64,000 nucleotides of DNA from a virus, in IMG/VR virus record IMGVR_UViG_3300037193_001172, positions 1 to 64,000 of that record. The stretch is one strand, 5' to 3'. Position 1 is the first letter of the stretch; each line of letters opens with the position of its first letter. The position numbers were made by a program, and so were the translations under genes. The notes beneath the pieces were generated by a model. The model was not told the DNA's origin and did no database searches. It was given only the letters and a program-made list of their open reading frames with translations. Positions 42,450-52,114 of this stretch are shown here, piece by piece.

Positions 42450-43403
42450 TTATTGGAGGGAGTTGAGCATCTGCTGCGCCCTCTGGCGGTCAGCAGGGTT
42501 ACGCGATCGGGACAAGGCTTTCGCCTCGTTCAACTTGGCCTGGGTCTCAGCTTCGGTCAGCTTCGGCTTCGGCTCTCTGCGCATATGCCCGCCGAGACCA
42601 GTCTTGGGGTCGGCGGGTCGCTTGTTCCGTTCCTTGAACTTCACGATGCGCTTGGAAACGATCTTGGCGTAACGGTCAACTTCCTCGGTGCTCTTTGCAT
42701 TGAGCAGCGAGTTCACCACGCTATCGATATCGTTTTCGTCTTCCTTCACCCAGGCGATGAATTCCGGGTCGTGGGTCAGAGCACCGAGCTGGTGCAGGCC
42801 CCGAGCCGGATCGTTCAACACCTGAGCACGGTAGTTCTCGACCTTCTTGGCTTCGCGTTCCTCCACCACGCGCAGAGCCTCGGAACGAACATCGAGCTTC
42901 GGTGCACGACGCTTGGCGATGCTATCCGCCAGCTTCACGACGGTGCTGAGCAACGAAGGCTCGATGGCTTCGATCTCTTCCGGCGTCAGAACTTCCGCCG
43001 GATCGAAGGTATTGTTGGCAGATTCCAGCTGTGCACGCAAGGCGTCGATCTGCTGGTTCAACTCCTGCTCACGTGCCAGCCGCGCAGTCTCCGACTTCTG
43101 CCAGAGCGTCTGATACTCGGCCGCCTGCTGTTGGCTGGGTGCAGCGCGGCCGTTGGCCGCTTCGAGCTGGCGTTGCAGCGCCTTGATCTGCTCGCGCAGA
43201 CTCGGTTCGTCACCGGTGTCACCGGCGCCGCGGCCGTCGTCGTTGTCGGGGTCATCGTTGCCGCCGCGATCGTCGTCGTCATCGTCGTCGTTGGCGCCGC
43301 CGGCTCCGCCTCCGTCATCCATCGGCGTTCCGTCCGGATTGAATCCGGCCAGGGCGAGTTTGCGGGCTTCACGTTGCTTGGCGAGTTCGAGAGCGGTAGG
43401 CAT
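42450..43403 (-). CDS. Scaffolding-like protein, 317 aa
   Basis: Low-complexity acidic N-terminus with a run of Asp (DDDDDDD near residue 40), then coiled coil (LREQIKALQRQLEAANG, EQELNQQIDALRAQLESA) and a highly charged helical C-terminus with KxxKxxER and Gln-rich end. This profile and the place right before the capsid gene fit an assembly scaffold. Confidence 0.78.
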   Translation of the reverse strand: MPTALELAKQREARKLALAGFNPDGTPMDDGGGAGGANDDDDDDDRGGNDDPDNDDGRGAGDTGDEPSLREQIKALQRQLEAANGRAAPSQQQAAEYQTLWQKSETARLAREQELNQQIDALRAQLESANNTFDPAEVLTPEEIEAIEPSLLSTVVKLADSIAKRRAPKLDVRSEALRVVEEREAKKVENYRAQVLNDPARGLHQLGALTHDPEFIAWVKEDENDIDSVVNSLLNAKSTEEVDRYAKIVSKRIVKFKERNKRPADPKTGLGGHMRREPKPKLTEAETQAKLNEAKALSRSRNPADRQRAQQMLNSLQ

Positions 43404-43426
43404 TTTCTTCTCCGGTGAGCAAGGTG

Positions 43427-43660
43427 TCAGGCGGGTCGTTCGGGAGCCGCCGAAGGCATCTTGGTGATATCGGCCACGAACTTCTCGACACCTTCAGCCA
43501 TCCCTGATTGCCGGATGATCTGGGCGGCGTCGTTCGTGTTGTAGGTCTTGCGGAAAGCGACGTTGAAGTGGTCGACGCTGTACTCGATCAGCAGCTTCGC
43601 CAGCCGTTCGTTGACGGCCAGCTCCTTGCGGATCTCGTGTAGGCGTTGTTCGCGGGTCAT
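43427..43660 (-). CDS. Small head-region protein, 77 aa
   Basis: ATG at 43658-43660 shares a base with the upstream stop (TGATG). Helical throughout (RKELAVNERLAKLLIEYSVDHFN). Function unknown. Confidence 0.58.
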   Translation of the reverse strand: MTREQRLHEIRKELAVNERLAKLLIEYSVDHFNVAFRKTYNTNDAAQIIRQSGMAEGVEKFVADITKMPSAAPERPA

Positions 43661-43815
43661 CAGCGGCGACCGCAGGACGCGCACTTCTTGACGAGCGGCG
43701 CCGGCTTGGTCGCCGAAGCCTTCGCCCGGTTGCCGTTGGTCGGCACCGTCAGGTTGCTGGTGTTGCTCCCGCTCGACTTGACGACGCGCGTCGGGGTGGT
43801 CTTGAAGTACGACAT
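43660..43815 (-). CDS. Small Ser/Thr-rich protein with CxxC end, 51 aa
   Basis: Strongly basic and Ser/Thr/Asn-rich, ending KKCASCGRR. Starts two bases after the stop region of the muramidase-like gene and ends in a TGATG overlap, so it fits the packing of the operon. No recognised function. Confidence 0.55.
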   Translation of the reverse strand: MSYFKTTPTRVVKSSGSNTSNLTVPTNGNRAKASATKPAPLVKKCASCGRR

Positions 43816-43817
43816 GT

Positions 43818-44315
43818 TCACTCTCCTAGCAGAAAATGCCGCGGCAGCGGCGCCTCGTGATACAGCCGACCGGCTGCACTCCAGTTCCTCGTCTGCAACG
43901 CCTCGTATAGCCGGGGGAACCCCTTGACAAACGCGACGAAAGCAGATTCTTGCGATGCCCTGCCACGATACATCGCGTTGACGAACTCGTGCAAGCTGAC
44001 GAACCCGGCGCGGGCATGGCCCGCGCCAGGTAGCTGGAAAAGCCCCCAGCTAGTCGCACGCCACGCGGCATCCTGGTTGAGCGTCTTGGCTTTCGCCAGC
44101 TTCTCGTGCTCGGCGTCGCCGCCGATGTAGCCGCCTGCATTGGGATTGCTGATGTACGGGTACTTCCGATCGTACTTGCCTTGCGTGAAGCGGCTGAACA
44201 GGTGCCGGTGAAAACGAATCACCGGCTCGCCTGAAGGAAGCATCGCTTCCTCGTCTTCGGTCATGAATGCTTGGATCACCAACGGGTCCAAGTTCAGTTC
44301 CTCCGCCACATTCAT
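43818..44315 (-). CDS. N-acetylmuramidase-like (PF11860/DUF3380) protein, 165 aa
   Basis: The pattern IRFHRHLFSRFTQ, a Tyr/Pro/Asn section (KYPYISNPNAGGYIGG), ATSWGLFQLPG, then a helix with FVAFVKGFP and a C-terminal W-x-x-AGRLYHEAP follows the muramidase domain of phage endolysins. Catalytic Glu is probably in EDEEAML near residue 20-25. It lacks the usual C-terminal NG end (HEAP instead). Located in the structural block, so it may be a virion-associated wall enzyme or an assembly enzyme. Confidence 0.75.
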   Translation of the reverse strand: MNVAEELNLDPLVIQAFMTEDEEAMLPSGEPVIRFHRHLFSRFTQGKYDRKYPYISNPNAGGYIGGDAEHEKLAKAKTLNQDAAWRATSWGLFQLPGAGHARAGFVSLHEFVNAMYRGRASQESAFVAFVKGFPRLYEALQTRNWSAAGRLYHEAPLPRHFLLGE

Positions 44316-47302
44316 CACAAGCACTCGTTGTTGCGGTTCAGCTGGATGCCGCCGACGCTGCCGCTGGCGACGACCGTGCCGTGGTCGCTCGCGAGCGCGA
44401 TCTGGATGTTGTAGGCGTAAACATCGGTACACGTCACTGCGCACGTGTTGCCGCCGAACGTGAAGCTCTGGATCGAGCCCAGGTTCTCCCACACGCCCAG
44501 GTTCGGCGGGCCACCCATCGGATCGCCGAGCGTCATGATGATGCGCACGTCGTAGTCGTTCGGGTCGAACGTGCCGTCCGCCCAACCCGGATCATGCAGC
44601 ACCGGTGCCGAGCAGCTGTCCGACTCGGTGATCGTGCCGCTCGGGTCGAACGTGACCGTGTACGTCGGCATGTTGCCGCCGCTCGGGCCATCCTCGTTGC
44701 AGCAGCCGCCGCCCATGTCGCCGAACGCCTGGCCGAACTCGGCATCGTTGTCGGTGACGTTGCAGCAGACGGCCGCAGACGGCGTGCCGCTGATGCGCGG
44801 GTTGCTGTTGATCGCCAGGCACAGCGAAAGCGTGCTCTCGATCACGGCGTCGTCCGTCGTGTTGACGCACAGCTGGCCGGTGTTCGAGCCGATCGGGATG
44901 ACGACCGACGGCGCCGCGTAGCCATGCACCGCCTGCTCGCTGCCGGACAGCGTGCTGTTGACCGTGAGCGGCGAGCCGGTGACGTTGCTGTTGAGCGTGA
45001 TCGTCCAGCAGAGCGTGCCGCCTTCCTCGACCGGGCCATCACACGTGAGACTGCTGATGGTGTGGGTCGACTCGGCCGGGTCATCGTTCTCGATGGTCAC
45101 GCAGCACAGGTTCGAGGCGAGCGGGATGCGCGGCGGATCAGCCAGCGCCTGCAAGCAGAGCTGACGATCCGGTTCGCTGGTCGAGTCGGCATCGGTCTGC
45201 ACCGTGACGACGCCGCCGGTGCCGCCCACCGGCACGACGAGCGGGTTGTCGCTGACGGTGTAGCTGTGCCCGATCGTCTCGTCGCCCGAGAGCACGAAGC
45301 TGATCGAGAGCGGCACGTCCGCCACCATCGGCGCGACTGTGATCGTCCAGCTGACGAGATCACCTTCGGTCGCCGTGCCGGGGCACGCGATGCTGACGGT
45401 GTAGGTCGTCGGCTCGATCGTGTCGTTGTCGATGACCGAGCAGCAGACGCCAGCCGGCACGACCGGCAGCCGCGCGCTCGTGTTGAGCGTCAGGCACAGG
45501 TCGAGATCGCCTTCCACGTCGCTGTCGTCGATCGTCGTCACGCTGAACACGCCGACCGACGAGCCCACCGGGATCGTGACGGACGGATTCGCGTAGCCGT
45601 GCGCCACCTGCTCGGCGCCGGACAGCACGCCAGTGACCAGCAGGTTGTTGCCGGACACCGGGGCATCGAGCGTGATCTGCCACTGCACGATACCGCCCTC
45701 GACGACCGCGCCCAGGCAGGTGAAGGCAGAGACGGTGTGCGTCGAGTCCGGGGCATCGTTGTCGAGCACGTCGCAGCAGACAGGAGCGAACGGCGTGTTG
45801 GTCACGAGCGCATGCGCATTGATGCTCAGGCACAGCGAGCGCGTGCCGTCGATCACCGCATCGTTGACGGTGTTGATCGTGGCCTGGCCGCTGCTGGCAC
45901 CGGGCAGGATCGTGATCGTCGGCGCCGCGTAGGCGTGGTCGCCCTGCTCGGTGCCCGAGAGCGTGGTGTTGAGCACCAGGCTGCTGCCCGAGACCGGGCC
46001 GTCGAGCGTGACCGTCCAGGTGAGCGGCTGGCCTTCGACGACCGGGCCGTTGCACGTGACGTTGGTGATCGTGTACTCGGTATCCGGTGGCGGTGCTTCG
46101 TCGTCGGTGATCGAGCAGCACACCGGGACCAGCGGCGCCGCCGTGATGCGCGAGGACGGCAGCGCGCGGATGCACAGCGAAGTCGGGTCTTCGAGCACGG
46201 CGTCATCGGCGGTGACGACGCAGACAGTGCCGCTCGATGCGCCGACCGGGATTACTAGCACCGGTGCGATGTAGCCGTGCGCCACCTGCTCGGAACCGGA
46301 AAGCACGAAGTAGATCGTCAGCGGCTCGGCGCCTTGCACCGGGCCATTGAGCGTCACCAGCCAGCAGACTTCGCTGCCCTCGACGCCCCCGCCGGTGCAC
46401 ACGATGCTCGTGATGGTGTGGCGCGATTCGCCGCACGGCTCGCCGGTGTCGATCCAGCGGATGCCGCCGCACTGGTTCGATTCCTGGCGCCGGCAGGTGT
46501 AGTTGATGCAATCGTACGAGCCGGTGGCGGTCCAGACGAGCGGATCGCCAACGACCCAGCGCGTGTCGCCGCACTGGTTGCGCTCTTCGTTCTCGACGTT
46601 GGTCGCCGAGCAGCGCGTGTTGCCGGTGGCCGTCCAGACGACAGGGCCGCCAGCGACCCAGCGCACGCCGCCGCACGGGTTGACTTCCTGCACTTCGGTG
46701 TTGAGGCCGATGCAGCGAATATTGCCCGTGACCGTCCAGTAGACCGCCGGCTGCGTCTCCTGCGCGACCCAGCGGAAGTTGCCGCAGTTCGAGATCTGCT
46801 GGACTTCGACGGTTTCGGTCAGGTCGTCGCAGCGGATCTGCCCGGTGTCTTCCCAGGTCTCCGGCTCATCCTCGCAGCACACGGGCGGGCAGCCGCGCAT
46901 CGCGTCCGTCAGGTTCGGCGTGTCGGTCTGGCTGGCCGTGACCGTGACCAGGCCAAGGTTCACGCCGTCGCCGTGGTAAACCGCGCGCAGCATCACGCCT
47001 TGCGGCGAGTCCAGCACGATCACCGGATTGCGATCGGTGAGGCGCACCGGCTGCGCAGTGTCGCTCTCGCACGTCGGGCACTGGAGCTCCTGCACTGCCA
47101 GGATCGAGGCCGCCATCGCCTCGGTGATGTAGCAGCCGCACGCGATCGGGCGCGCACCAGGCGTGAGCGCCAGTACCTCGAACGTGACGTAGTCGCCCGG
47201 CTGCATGCCAACGGCGAAGATCGTGAGCTGTCCGCCGTCCGGAATCTGGAAGGTCGGCGATTCGTTGACGAGCGAACTGGGGCTGAAAAGGACGATGTTC
47301 AT
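44315..47302 (-). CDS. Calx-beta surface protein, 995 aa
   Basis: Domain order: a beta-sandwich N-terminus (about 1-150) with the PVIVLDSPQGVMLRAVYHG signature; four tandem repeats of about 34 residues (TGNxRC...NxCGGxRWV) near 150-300; then five Calx-beta-like domains (each begins T/ICxGPVVEGxxLxWTITLxxPV and ends VCCxVxDND) to about residue 900; and a C-terminal beta region. Calx-beta domains bind calcium and are used in adhesion. Very Cys-rich. Size is exceptional for a podovirus; probably on the capsid or tail surface. TGATG overlap with the next gene. Confidence 0.82.
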   Translation of the reverse strand: MNIVLFSPSSLVNESPTFQIPDGGQLTIFAVGMQPGDYVTFEVLALTPGARPIACGCYITEAMAASILAVQELQCPTCESDTAQPVRLTDRNPVIVLDSPQGVMLRAVYHGDGVNLGLVTVTASQTDTPNLTDAMRGCPPVCCEDEPETWEDTGQIRCDDLTETVEVQQISNCGNFRWVAQETQPAVYWTVTGNIRCIGLNTEVQEVNPCGGVRWVAGGPVVWTATGNTRCSATNVENEERNQCGDTRWVVGDPLVWTATGSYDCINYTCRRQESNQCGGIRWIDTGEPCGESRHTITSIVCTGGGVEGSEVCWLVTLNGPVQGAEPLTIYFVLSGSEQVAHGYIAPVLVIPVGASSGTVCVVTADDAVLEDPTSLCIRALPSSRITAAPLVPVCCSITDDEAPPPDTEYTITNVTCNGPVVEGQPLTWTVTLDGPVSGSSLVLNTTLSGTEQGDHAYAAPTITILPGASSGQATINTVNDAVIDGTRSLCLSINAHALVTNTPFAPVCCDVLDNDAPDSTHTVSAFTCLGAVVEGGIVQWQITLDAPVSGNNLLVTGVLSGAEQVAHGYANPSVTIPVGSSVGVFSVTTIDDSDVEGDLDLCLTLNTSARLPVVPAGVCCSVIDNDTIEPTTYTVSIACPGTATEGDLVSWTITVAPMVADVPLSISFVLSGDETIGHSYTVSDNPLVVPVGGTGGVVTVQTDADSTSEPDRQLCLQALADPPRIPLASNLCCVTIENDDPAESTHTISSLTCDGPVEEGGTLCWTITLNSNVTGSPLTVNSTLSGSEQAVHGYAAPSVVIPIGSNTGQLCVNTTDDAVIESTLSLCLAINSNPRISGTPSAAVCCNVTDNDAEFGQAFGDMGGGCCNEDGPSGGNMPTYTVTFDPSGTITESDSCSAPVLHDPGWADGTFDPNDYDVRIIMTLGDPMGGPPNLGVWENLGSIQSFTFGGNTCAVTCTDVYAYNIQIALASDHGTVVASGSVGGIQLNRNNECL

Positions 47303-47309
47303 TGGCTAC

Positions 47310-48641
47310 CTACGCGATGGGGATGTTGCCGACGCGGGTTACGCCGTCCGAACCTCGGAAGGCGATCTGAATGTTGGTGTTGCTCGTGGGGTAGATAGCC
47401 ATTTCACCGTTGACGTTCAGCGTCGGCACGGCGAAACCGGTTCCTGGGTACGTGTGCGGAAGACCATGCACGTGGCTGTGTTCGGTATCGACGTTACCGA
47501 TGGTCGACGTGTGCGAGCCCTTGCCTTCAGCGTTGGCGCCGATGACGATCTGGTTCTCATCGGTGGCCGTCGCCGCCAGCGTATTCGAGCCGATGAAGAC
47601 GCTGCTGTCGGGCTGCGTATTGGCGCCGCCGCCGACGATGCTGTTGCCGGCCTGATAGCCAACTGCGGTGACGACGTTGGGCGCCGTTGCCGAGCCCAGC
47701 GCGATCGCACCTACGGCAGTGTTGCCGCTGTTGATCGTGTTGGCGTCGAGCGCACCGGAGCCGATCGCGGTGTTGTGGGCGCCACTCGTGTTCGCGGCAA
47801 GCGCGTTCGCACCGACCGCCGTGACGTTTGCACCGCTTGTATGTGCGGTGAGCGCGTTGTAGCCCACGGCCGTTGCCGCGAGCGCAGTGCTGTTCGCCAG
47901 CGCACTGGCGCCCACGGCCGTCGAGTTGTTGGCCGCTACGTTGGCCCCCAACGCGTTGTAGCCCATCGCCGTGTTGCCATTGCCTTGCGTGTTCGACGCC
48001 AACGCCCCGCGGCCGACAGCAGAGTTCCGCGTGCCGATAGTGTTCGAGAACAGCGTCTCGACGCCGAAAGCGGAATTCTCGTCACCCGTGGTGTTCGAGC
48101 TGAGCGCATACGCGCCCGCCCCGGTATTCATGAACCCTTCGGTGTTCGCGTCCAGCACTAGGTTGCCGAGGGCGGTGTTGTCGTTGCCGGTCGTGTTGGC
48201 CGCGAGCGTGTTGGTGCCGAACGCCGCGTTACCGGTGCCCGTTCCAGCGCCGGCCCACAGATGCAAGGCGGCGATGATGATGCGCTCGTTCTCCGGGTCG
48301 ACGGTGAACCAATCCGACCCCTCGAACGTGTCGTCATCCTTGTGCCATTGCACGGAGTAGTCGGGGCCGCCTGGGATGGCTGTACCGCCAGGGCCTCCAG
48401 GCCCCGCGGCGATCGCGGCTTCCATCTGCGCGCACGACGGGACTGCGGCGCCTGCCGCGTGCGGGTTGCCATCGCAGTCGACCAGGCCGCTCGTGCCGAC
48501 GGCGTTCTCGATCTCTCGCTCGATGCGCTCGACCATCTGCTCGCACGTCGGCACCTGGGCCGTCGGTGAGAGTGGGTAGCCGTTGCAGTCGCGCAGCTGC
48601 CAGTCGCTGGCCGGGCGGGCACAAGGCGGTTTGCAGCTCAT
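47310..48641 (-). CDS. Repeat-rich fibre/adhesin protein, 443 aa
   Basis: About 12 tandem repeats of 14-17 residues with consensus GxxNTAxGxxALxxNT fill residues 145-370. This left-handed beta-roll style of repeat is seen in trimeric autotransporter heads and some phage fibres. The N-terminus has Cys pairs and a Pro-Gly-rich GPGGPGGTAIPGG. C-terminal 70 residues are a beta-rich tail. Likely a trimeric surface fibre that makes receptor or host contact. Confidence 0.78.
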   Translation of the reverse strand: MSCKPPCARPASDWQLRDCNGYPLSPTAQVPTCEQMVERIEREIENAVGTSGLVDCDGNPHAAGAAVPSCAQMEAAIAAGPGGPGGTAIPGGPDYSVQWHKDDDTFEGSDWFTVDPENERIIIAALHLWAGAGTGTGNAAFGTNTLAANTTGNDNTALGNLVLDANTEGFMNTGAGAYALSSNTTGDENSAFGVETLFSNTIGTRNSAVGRGALASNTQGNGNTAMGYNALGANVAANNSTAVGASALANSTALAATAVGYNALTAHTSGANVTAVGANALAANTSGAHNTAIGSGALDANTINSGNTAVGAIALGSATAPNVVTAVGYQAGNSIVGGGANTQPDSSVFIGSNTLAATATDENQIVIGANAEGKGSHTSTIGNVDTEHSHVHGLPHTYPGTGFAVPTLNVNGEMAIYPTSNTNIQIAFRGSDGVTRVGNIPIA

Positions 48642-49036
48642 AGCGCGGCTCCACGCATGTATTCGGACGGGAAGGGCGTCTTGGTCTTCTCGTACGCGAC
48701 GACTTGCGTCGTGAGCGGCAGCGCCAGGGTGTTGACCTGGGCGCGCAGCTTCAGGCCCTGCGGCGCATCCAGGATCACGTACGGCCGGTCACGCGTCAAT
48801 GTGATCGGGTCAGCACCATAGCGCAGCGGCACTTCGTCCGTAACGCTAGGCAGCGTCACGTTGAACGGCGGGCAGATGCACGGGTCCGGAACGAAGCGGC
48901 TGATCGAGACGAGCGAGAAGGTCACGGTATCGCCGACTTCGAGACCGGACGCCGAGACAGTGAACTGCTCGCCAGGTGCGATCTCGAACGTATCCGAGAT
49001 CCCGTCGAGTCGGTTGGCATCGATCAGGACGTTCAT
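48638..49036 (-). CDS. Beta-sandwich protein, paralogue of Calx-beta N-terminus, 132 aa
   Basis: The PYVILDAPQGLKLRAQVN segment and the preceding PITLTRDR match PVIVLDSPQGVMLRAVYH and PVRLTDR of the 995-aa protein encoded 1.3 kb downstream; both begin MNVLID/MNIVLF and share GEQFTVSA/GGQLTIFA with spacing. The two genes therefore share a domain, either by duplication or by exchange. Probably an attachment module. Confidence 0.7.
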   Translation of the reverse strand: MNVLIDANRLDGISDTFEIAPGEQFTVSASGLEVGDTVTFSLVSISRFVPDPCICPPFNVTLPSVTDEVPLRYGADPITLTRDRPYVILDAPQGLKLRAQVNTLALPLTTQVVAYEKTKTPFPSEYMRGAAL

Positions 49037-49767
49037 GCCGGCACCAGCGACACGTTGTCGATCGACACGCTACCACTCGCATCTGTCTGGATGAGAATCG
49101 TGGTGCGAGCGTCCGTCGCTGTGAAGGTTGCCGTGCGGCCAATGCCGTCGGTTGTGCTGTTGTAGATCACCTGCGTACCGGCTCCGCCGGACAGCGTGAT
49201 CGTAATCAGCGCTTCGAGAGCATTGTCCGCATCGAAGGTGATCGTGTAGTTGTTGCCGTTGATGAGCGGCTGCACCAGGGGGCGTTCGAGCGGCAGGGTG
49301 TCCGTCGCTTGATGCGCTTCGCCCGCGCTGATCGACCAGCCTGAACCGAGCGTCCAGCCGGTTGCATCATCGAACGTGCCGTTGGCGACGAACTGCGCCG
49401 GTTCGGCTGCCGCAATCACCAGCGTGACTTCCAGCTCGCTGGTTTCACCTTGCGAGTCGGTGACGGTGATCGTGACGACGAACGTGCCGCTCTCGGTGGG
49501 CGTGCCGCTGATCGTGCCGGTATCCGGATCGAGCGTCAGGCCAGCAGGCAAGTCCTGCTCGCTGGTGATCTCGTAGGTGTACGGCCCGACGCCGCCGAGC
49601 GTCTGCGGCGTCCAGGTGAACGGCTCGTCCGCCGGGATCTCTTCGGGGGGTGGCGTTGCGCCGAGCTGGAGGACGAGCGGGTTGATGATGTCGCACAAGC
49701 AGCGACGATCGGCATCCTCCGGATACTGGACGATGAGCCCGTTGGTTTGCGATACGGTGCGAATCAT
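49033..49767 (-). CDS. Ig-like (putative Ig) plus carbohydrate-binding-like protein, 244 aa
   Basis: Residues 40-110 form a putative Ig domain (GPYTYEITSEQDLPAGLTLDPDTGTISGTPTESG is the He_PIG pattern). Residues 125-240 (GTFDDATGWTLGSGWSISAG...ITFDADN) look like a lectin or carbohydrate-binding beta-sandwich. Similar Ig domains on phage capsids bind glycans or mucus. It overlaps the flanking genes by four bases. Confidence 0.75.
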   Translation of the reverse strand: MIRTVSQTNGLIVQYPEDADRRCLCDIINPLVLQLGATPPPEEIPADEPFTWTPQTLGGVGPYTYEITSEQDLPAGLTLDPDTGTISGTPTESGTFVVTITVTDSQGETSELEVTLVIAAAEPAQFVANGTFDDATGWTLGSGWSISAGEAHQATDTLPLERPLVQPLINGNNYTITFDADNALEALITITLSGGAGTQVIYNSTTDGIGRTATFTATDARTTILIQTDASGSVSIDNVSLVPA

Positions 49768-50045
49768 GATCCGAACTCCGCGATGATGGCGTTGAGGACG
49801 TTTTGGTACTTGGTGATGTTCTGCACCGGCAGATCGAGCACCAGCGGCTCGTGCCAGTACACCGTGCGCGCGCCGTTGACCAGGCCGCCGGCCTGCACGT
49901 GGATGATGCGTGGGATGCCGTTACCGCCGACGATGCTGAGCTTCGCAGCTCCCACATCGAAACCGACGACAGTGCCCCAGGCCCTGAATCTGGTGTCGTA
50001 CAGAACGTCGTTCAGCACGACGGTGCGGCCGGCGATGACGATCAT
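49764..50045 (-). CDS. Small head-region protein, 93 aa
   Basis: Predicted beta-rich (IVIAGRTVVLNDVLYD...VVGFDVGAAKLSIVGG) with a C-terminal helix. Sits just after the portal gene in an ATGA overlap. Unrecognised; position suggests a head completion or connector component. Confidence 0.6.
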   Translation of the reverse strand: MIVIAGRTVVLNDVLYDTRFRAWGTVVGFDVGAAKLSIVGGNGIPRIIHVQAGGLVNGARTVYWHEPLVLDLPVQNITKYQNVLNAIIAEFGS

Positions 50046-52078
50046 AGTTGGACTCCAGGAACGGAGAGCTGGGAGGCGCCGGACGGCGCAGCGACGTTCG
50101 CGGCAGGAACTCCGCTGCGGCCATCGAGAGCGGGGACTTGAGGCCCGCCCGCGGAAGCGCCGGGGACTGCCTGCTGGGCTGCGATGGCGAGGGCATTGTC
50201 CATTTCAGGATCGGACATGCCGAGGGCATCCACGGGGAACCCGGCCTGCTCAAGCAACTTGCGCGCAGCGTAGCGCACGACAGGCTCCGGGTAAATGCCG
50301 GTCTGCGCGCCCTGGAAGACGGCGCCGATGACCGCCTGCTGGCGATTGTTGCGCTGATCCTCTTGCAGCAGGCCCGTCATGCCGCGCACCTGGGCGCCGA
50401 CATCCTGACCAGAAGCCAAATCAGGGTCCGTCTCCAGCTCGTACGCGAACAGGCTCTCGAACGTCGGCTCGATGAAGTTGATGTCCTCGATCAGCGCCGC
50501 CTGCTTGATCGTGCGCAGCGCGTTGCTCATGCGCTGGCTGTACTCGCCGAGCGAGGAACGCCCGAAGTCCTGCGCACCGTACGCGAACGCCGGCACGCCG
50601 CACTCTTCGTCGGCCTGGCGCAGAATGCCGCCGACCTGGGTGAAGATCAGGTGGTACTGCGCCGACACCATCGCCATCGGGCGGATCGGCTCGGGCATCG
50701 AGCCGGAAGTCGCGAAGCGATCCTCGACGTTGTAGTGCCGGCCGGGGTGGATGCGGCTGGCGTCAGCCGGGTTCTCGAACACGCTCGGATTGCTCATCAG
50801 CGGCGGGCGCGACGACCAGTCCATGTTGTGCTCGAATAGGTGCATGATGCGGTTCACGCGCTGCTCGCTGTCCCACAGCATCGCGCCCATGCCGATCGTG
50901 TCGTAGAGGTTGTCGCCGACCTTGTTGAACGGCGCGCCGAAGTACGAACGGTCGGCGCCTCCCGGCATCTTCAGCAGCTGACAGCGGATCGTGCGGCCGC
51001 CGCACACTTCGATGCGCGCCGACACGTAGTCGAGCGTGTCCAGGCCGTTGATGCCGTACTCGCGCAGCTCGTCGCCGCTGAAGTAGCCCTCGTGGATCAG
51101 CACCGGGATCGTGTCATCGAGCTGCCAGAACTGGTCATCGAGGTTGTCGCCGTCGATCCAGTTGCGCGTGCGGTAGGCGAACTCTTCCAGGATCTTGGTG
51201 ATCTCGGACTCGAAGTAGTTTTCCTGCCGCGCCATGCCGATCAGCTCGGCCTTCGTGACGTACGTGTACTCGGTGTTGCCGGTGTTGGTCTGGTAGTCGA
51301 TCGCGTCGGCGATCGGGAAGAAATCCTTGAGCCGCACATGGCGGAACCAGGGCACGGTGTCCCAACGCTGCTGTGCGCGCTTGCCGACGTGCTTGAGCAC
51401 AGGGCGGCGGCGCCAGTCGGGGAAGCGCATGATCGAGTTGCCGTGCAGCATGCGCTCGAAGGTGAAGGGCATGTACGCCTGGCGGAAGTTGCCCTCGATC
51501 AGCCGATCGCGCATGCGACGCTGGATGACCTTGGCCGACTGCGCGGCCGCGCTGACGATGCGCGACTGCTCCACCTGCTTGAGCGCGCGCACCTGCTCGC
51601 GCAGGAACCCCTCGACGCGACGCTGCACCTGGCCGCGTGCATCGAGCAGCAGGTTCGCGTCCACGATGCCGCTGTCGGCCATGCGCCGGCGCAACTCGTC
51701 GCGCACCTGAGCGCGGATGAAGTTGAGCGTCTGCTTGTCGAGCTCGGGCTCGGGCGTCGGACTGACGACGAACATCGAGTCGAGGTTGTTGATGACCAGA
51801 TCGGAGTACCAGGCGACGCTGGCATTGACCTTCTGCGCGACGAGCCCGTAGTAGCGACTCGGGCAGAAGCCGAACGACTCTTCCATGTCGGCCGCGTCTT
51901 GCGTCGTGTACTCGCGGCGGTACTGCTTCTCGGCGCGATCGAGCAGGCTCTGGAAGCTCTTGCCCTGATGGACGATGTGCTGCTCGCGGTACATTTTCGC
52001 TCGACGATAGCGATCGAGCACGACTCCCGCGAGGTCATCGTGTGTTTGCTTGGGGGCAGTTACTTCGGCATCGGCCAT
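50042..52078 (-). CDS. Portal protein, 678 aa
   Basis: Large helical protein directly downstream of the terminase, with typical portal composition: a long alpha-rich stem (residues 120-190), segments such as YGLVAQKVNASVAWYSDLV and the C-terminal Ala/Pro/Gly tail. Forms the dodecameric DNA gate of the head. ATG at 52078 is preferred; a TTG three codons earlier is also in frame. No ribosome-binding site is strong here. Confidence 0.85.
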   Translation of the reverse strand: MADAEVTAPKQTHDDLAGVVLDRYRRAKMYREQHIVHQGKSFQSLLDRAEKQYRREYTTQDAADMEESFGFCPSRYYGLVAQKVNASVAWYSDLVINNLDSMFVVSPTPEPELDKQTLNFIRAQVRDELRRRMADSGIVDANLLLDARGQVQRRVEGFLREQVRALKQVEQSRIVSAAAQSAKVIQRRMRDRLIEGNFRQAYMPFTFERMLHGNSIMRFPDWRRRPVLKHVGKRAQQRWDTVPWFRHVRLKDFFPIADAIDYQTNTGNTEYTYVTKAELIGMARQENYFESEITKILEEFAYRTRNWIDGDNLDDQFWQLDDTIPVLIHEGYFSGDELREYGINGLDTLDYVSARIEVCGGRTIRCQLLKMPGGADRSYFGAPFNKVGDNLYDTIGMGAMLWDSEQRVNRIMHLFEHNMDWSSRPPLMSNPSVFENPADASRIHPGRHYNVEDRFATSGSMPEPIRPMAMVSAQYHLIFTQVGGILRQADEECGVPAFAYGAQDFGRSSLGEYSQRMSNALRTIKQAALIEDINFIEPTFESLFAYELETDPDLASGQDVGAQVRGMTGLLQEDQRNNRQQAVIGAVFQGAQTGIYPEPVVRYAARKLLEQAGFPVDALGMSDPEMDNALAIAAQQAVPGASAGGPQVPALDGRSGVPAANVAAPSGASQLSVPGVQL

Positions 52079-52114
52079 CGTCGTCAAGCCTTGTCGGTCA
52101 GATAGATCATAGCA

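Noticed and set aside
44267-46258. 663-codon plus-strand open frame
   Set aside because: Antisense to the Calx-beta gene, whose repeat structure gives the reverse frame a false repetitive look.
47350-48250. Tandem repeat array in plus-strand sequence
   Set aside because: Explained by the 14-17 residue protein repeats of the 443-aa fibre gene; not a separate DNA element.
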